Source of the DNA: Planctomycetaceae bacterium
GTDB lineage: Bacteria > Planctomycetota > Planctomycetia > Planctomycetales > Planctomycetaceae
Direction of reading: 5' to 3'
NCBI GenBank assembly: GCA_020638955.1
Contig: JACKHO010000008.1
Coordinates: forward strand, 349,051-413,050
DNA length: 64,000 nucleotides
Shown: positions 62,480 through 64,000 of the stretch, in pieces
How positions within the stretch are numbered: position 1 is the first letter of the stretch
Layout: each line of letters begins with the position of its first letter
Program-made: the position numbers and the translations under genes
Notes under the pieces: model-generated
The model's database searches: none
What the model saw: only the letters and a program-made list of their open reading frames with translations
What the model was told of the DNA's origin: nothing

Positions 62480-63999
62480 CATGGAACGCCGTTAACCTTA
62501 TGTTCGGTTACGCGAAAGAAGTCTTGATGCGGAGTGTGGTTGTGGAGATTTTTGGTTTGTCGAACTGAGAGTTTCCGGCCACTCAAGTCCAAGGATGGGA
62601 CATGCCGCAACAAGACCTGCACGCACGAGGCGTGCGATGTAATTCTGTCTATCTGTGGCAAGCGTTGCAATGGCTGATGCGAGGTTGCCAGTGGTCAGAA
62701 GTCGCGTTGAGGGCCGACTGTAGTTGGACAGCAAAGTGGTTGGCCGCAGCCGCGTTATTGTGGGCCTGGTCGGATGAAGGGACGCTGAGGGAGCGGTTCA
62801 TTTGCAGTCGACGACTGGTCATGCATTTGCGTGATGAACAGACAGAACTGGCCGGGTCTTATCAGGCGTTTCTCAAGTTGCTGCGTCGCTGGACCGGTGA
62901 ACTCGTGACCTTGTTACAACACGCGTTACGATGGCAAATGCAGCAGTTCGAGCAGCATTGGAAACTGCATGGGCTGGTCGTCATTGGCGTCGATGGCAGT
63001 CGCATTAATTTGCCGAGAACAAAGTCGCATCAGGCCGCTTATGCTCCCACCAGAACCTCGCAGCGTCGAAAGAAAACGGGTCGAGGAAAGCAACGAAAAC
63101 CGAGCCGCCAGAAGCATGCGGAAGGTCCTCAATTCTGGCTGACTACGATGTATCATGTCGCTCTCCATTTGCCGTGGGATTGGCGAATTGGCCCCTCAAA
63201 CAGCAGCGAACGAGCCGATGCACTGGAGATGCTTGCCACCATCCCTGAGAAATCGTTGTTGTGTGGCGATGCCGGATTCGTGGGTTACGAATTTGTTCGC
63301 AGTGTACTGGCAACTAATCGCGGACTGCTGGTTCGCGTGGGGAGCAATGTCAAACTGCTGAAGAAACTGGGCTTCGTTCGTGAGAATTCACAAACGGCGT
63401 ACGTCTGGCCGGACAAAGTCGCCAGCCGCAACGATCCCCCACTCGTCTTTCGGCACATCACCGTGCAAGGCCCGCGCTCGACCATTCATCTGGTGATCAG
63501 TCTTCCTGAAGGTCAGAAGTTGAGTGACCAACAAGTCGCTGAGATTTATCGAGCCCGCTGGGGAGTCGAAGTGTTTTACCGTCAGTTCAAGCAAACCTTC
63601 CAGCGTCGCAAACTCCGCAGTCACGCTGCCGCCAACGCACGCGTGGAGTTGGAGTGGTCACTGGTTGGTTTGTGTGCCATTTTACTGTACGCCAGCCACG
63701 AACTCGTGCGGCAGAACATTGCCCTGAAACGTCTGAGCGCCGCCGGGAGCCTGCGTGCGTTTCGGCAAATGGCCCGCGACTACCTTCACCCCGCCAATCC
63801 ACGCGACACACTTCGCATCCGCCTTCGCCAGTCTCTGGTTGACACCTACTACCGCAGCAACAAAGCCAGCCGGGACTACCCCCACAAAAAACAAACCCGC
63901 ATCACCGGCCCACCCAAAATCCTGCAAGCCACCGAACAACAGCGACAACGGGCCAAGACAATCAAACAACTTCAAAAATAAGGTTAACGGCGTTCCGTG
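62480..63999 (+). mobile_element. IS4-family insertion sequence (complete)
   Basis: 1520 bp between 22-bp terminal inverted repeats, CATGGAACGCCGTTAACC... at 62480-62501 and its complement at 63978-63999, with one mismatch. One transposase gene occupies 62602-63981, and its stop codon lies in the right repeat. A target duplication cannot be checked because the element ends at the window edge. The remaining 161 bp between the upstream gene (62318) and the left end hold nothing recognised. Confidence 0.85.
62602..63981 (+). CDS. IS4-family DDE transposase
   Basis: 459 residues. The three DDE positions are visible: VIGVDGSRINLP, LLCGDAGFVGYE and the YREK signature YRARWGVEVFYRQFK (Y-x2-R-x3-E-x6-K exactly). 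A basic stretch (QRRKKTGRGKQRKPSRQK) lies between the first and second Asp. The N-terminal 100 residues are the helical DNA-binding part. The gene is intact and ends in the right inverted repeat. It catalyses cut-and-paste transposition of its element. Confidence 0.93.
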   Translation: MPQQDLHARGVRCNSVYLWQALQWLMRGCQWSEVALRADCSWTAKWLAAAALLWAWSDEGTLRERFICSRRLVMHLRDEQTELAGSYQAFLKLLRRWTGELVTLLQHALRWQMQQFEQHWKLHGLVVIGVDGSRINLPRTKSHQAAYAPTRTSQRRKKTGRGKQRKPSRQKHAEGPQFWLTTMYHVALHLPWDWRIGPSNSSERADALEMLATIPEKSLLCGDAGFVGYEFVRSVLATNRGLLVRVGSNVKLLKKLGFVRENSQTAYVWPDKVASRNDPPLVFRHITVQGPRSTIHLVISLPEGQKLSDQQVAEIYRARWGVEVFYRQFKQTFQRRKLRSHAAANARVELEWSLVGLCAILLYASHELVRQNIALKRLSAAGSLRAFRQMARDYLHPANPRDTLRIRLRQSLVDTYYRSNKASRDYPHKKQTRITGPPKILQATEQQRQRAKTIKQLQK

Positions 64000-64000
64000 C

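Overview
The window looks like chromosome from a planctomycete (order Planctomycetales; genus not resolvable by eye). The evidence is gene content: a secreted PVC-type dehydrogenase with a fused heme-binding CxxCH domain, a GYF_2 repeat protein, ThuA, PhyH and DUF6807 (PmoA-like) proteins, many secreted hypotheticals, moderately high GC and sparse operons. No rRNA, tRNA or CRISPR array was seen.

Region 1 (1-9520, all on the minus strand) is one long co-directional run, read from 9520 down: two paralogous copine/TerF-like vWA proteins, three TerY-like vWA proteins (the first with a C-terminal zinc-binding region), a PP2C-type phosphatase, a Ser/Thr-kinase-like protein with a zinc ribbon, a beta-helix/proline-rich protein, and the start of a YidC/Oxa1-like membrane protein cut by the window edge. 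It is an expanded form of the TerY-P triad (vWA, PP2C, kinase; compare E. coli yegL-yegK-yegI).

Region 2 (9730-33816) is mainly housekeeping and envelope functions: an N-acetylneuraminate-lyase/DHDPS-type aldolase, a pteridine-reductase-like SDR, a YtrA-type GntR regulator with its ABC transporter and a likely operator, a nitrilase, a second ABC export operon (17520-22379), a Nif3-like protein, DUF983, GYF_2, TrpD, a STAS protein, an amidohydrolase, a TolC-like lipoprotein, ThuA and GatB.

Region 3 (33836-35254) holds an apparently complete IS110-family insertion sequence inserted in one arm of a palindromic intergenic repeat. Its non-coding left end reads as a bridge RNA: a 5' stem-loop, then two loops carrying target and donor guides that can be matched by eye to the flanking target and to the element ends. 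The CT core dinucleotide is present at both junctions.

Region 4 (35397-54906) has a double alpha/beta-hydrolase, Bpt with a DUF885 peptidase, a CASTOR/POLLUX-like channel, a soluble histidine kinase with a DciA-like protein, a TPR lipoprotein, PhyH, the PVC dehydrogenase, a cNMP-binding protein, a DJ-1/PfpI protein, and an RNA-modification run (THUMP methyltransferase, TrmL, RsmA).

Region 5 (54907-64000) is accessory in character. A repeat-dense, gene-poor 1.6 kb stretch is followed by a hypothetical gene, yidD coupled to a DUF6807 gene, an archaeal-type phosphoglycerate mutase, an HNH-like protein, two proteins of unknown role (one resembling the N-domain of secretion ATPases) and a complete IS4-family element ending at the window edge.
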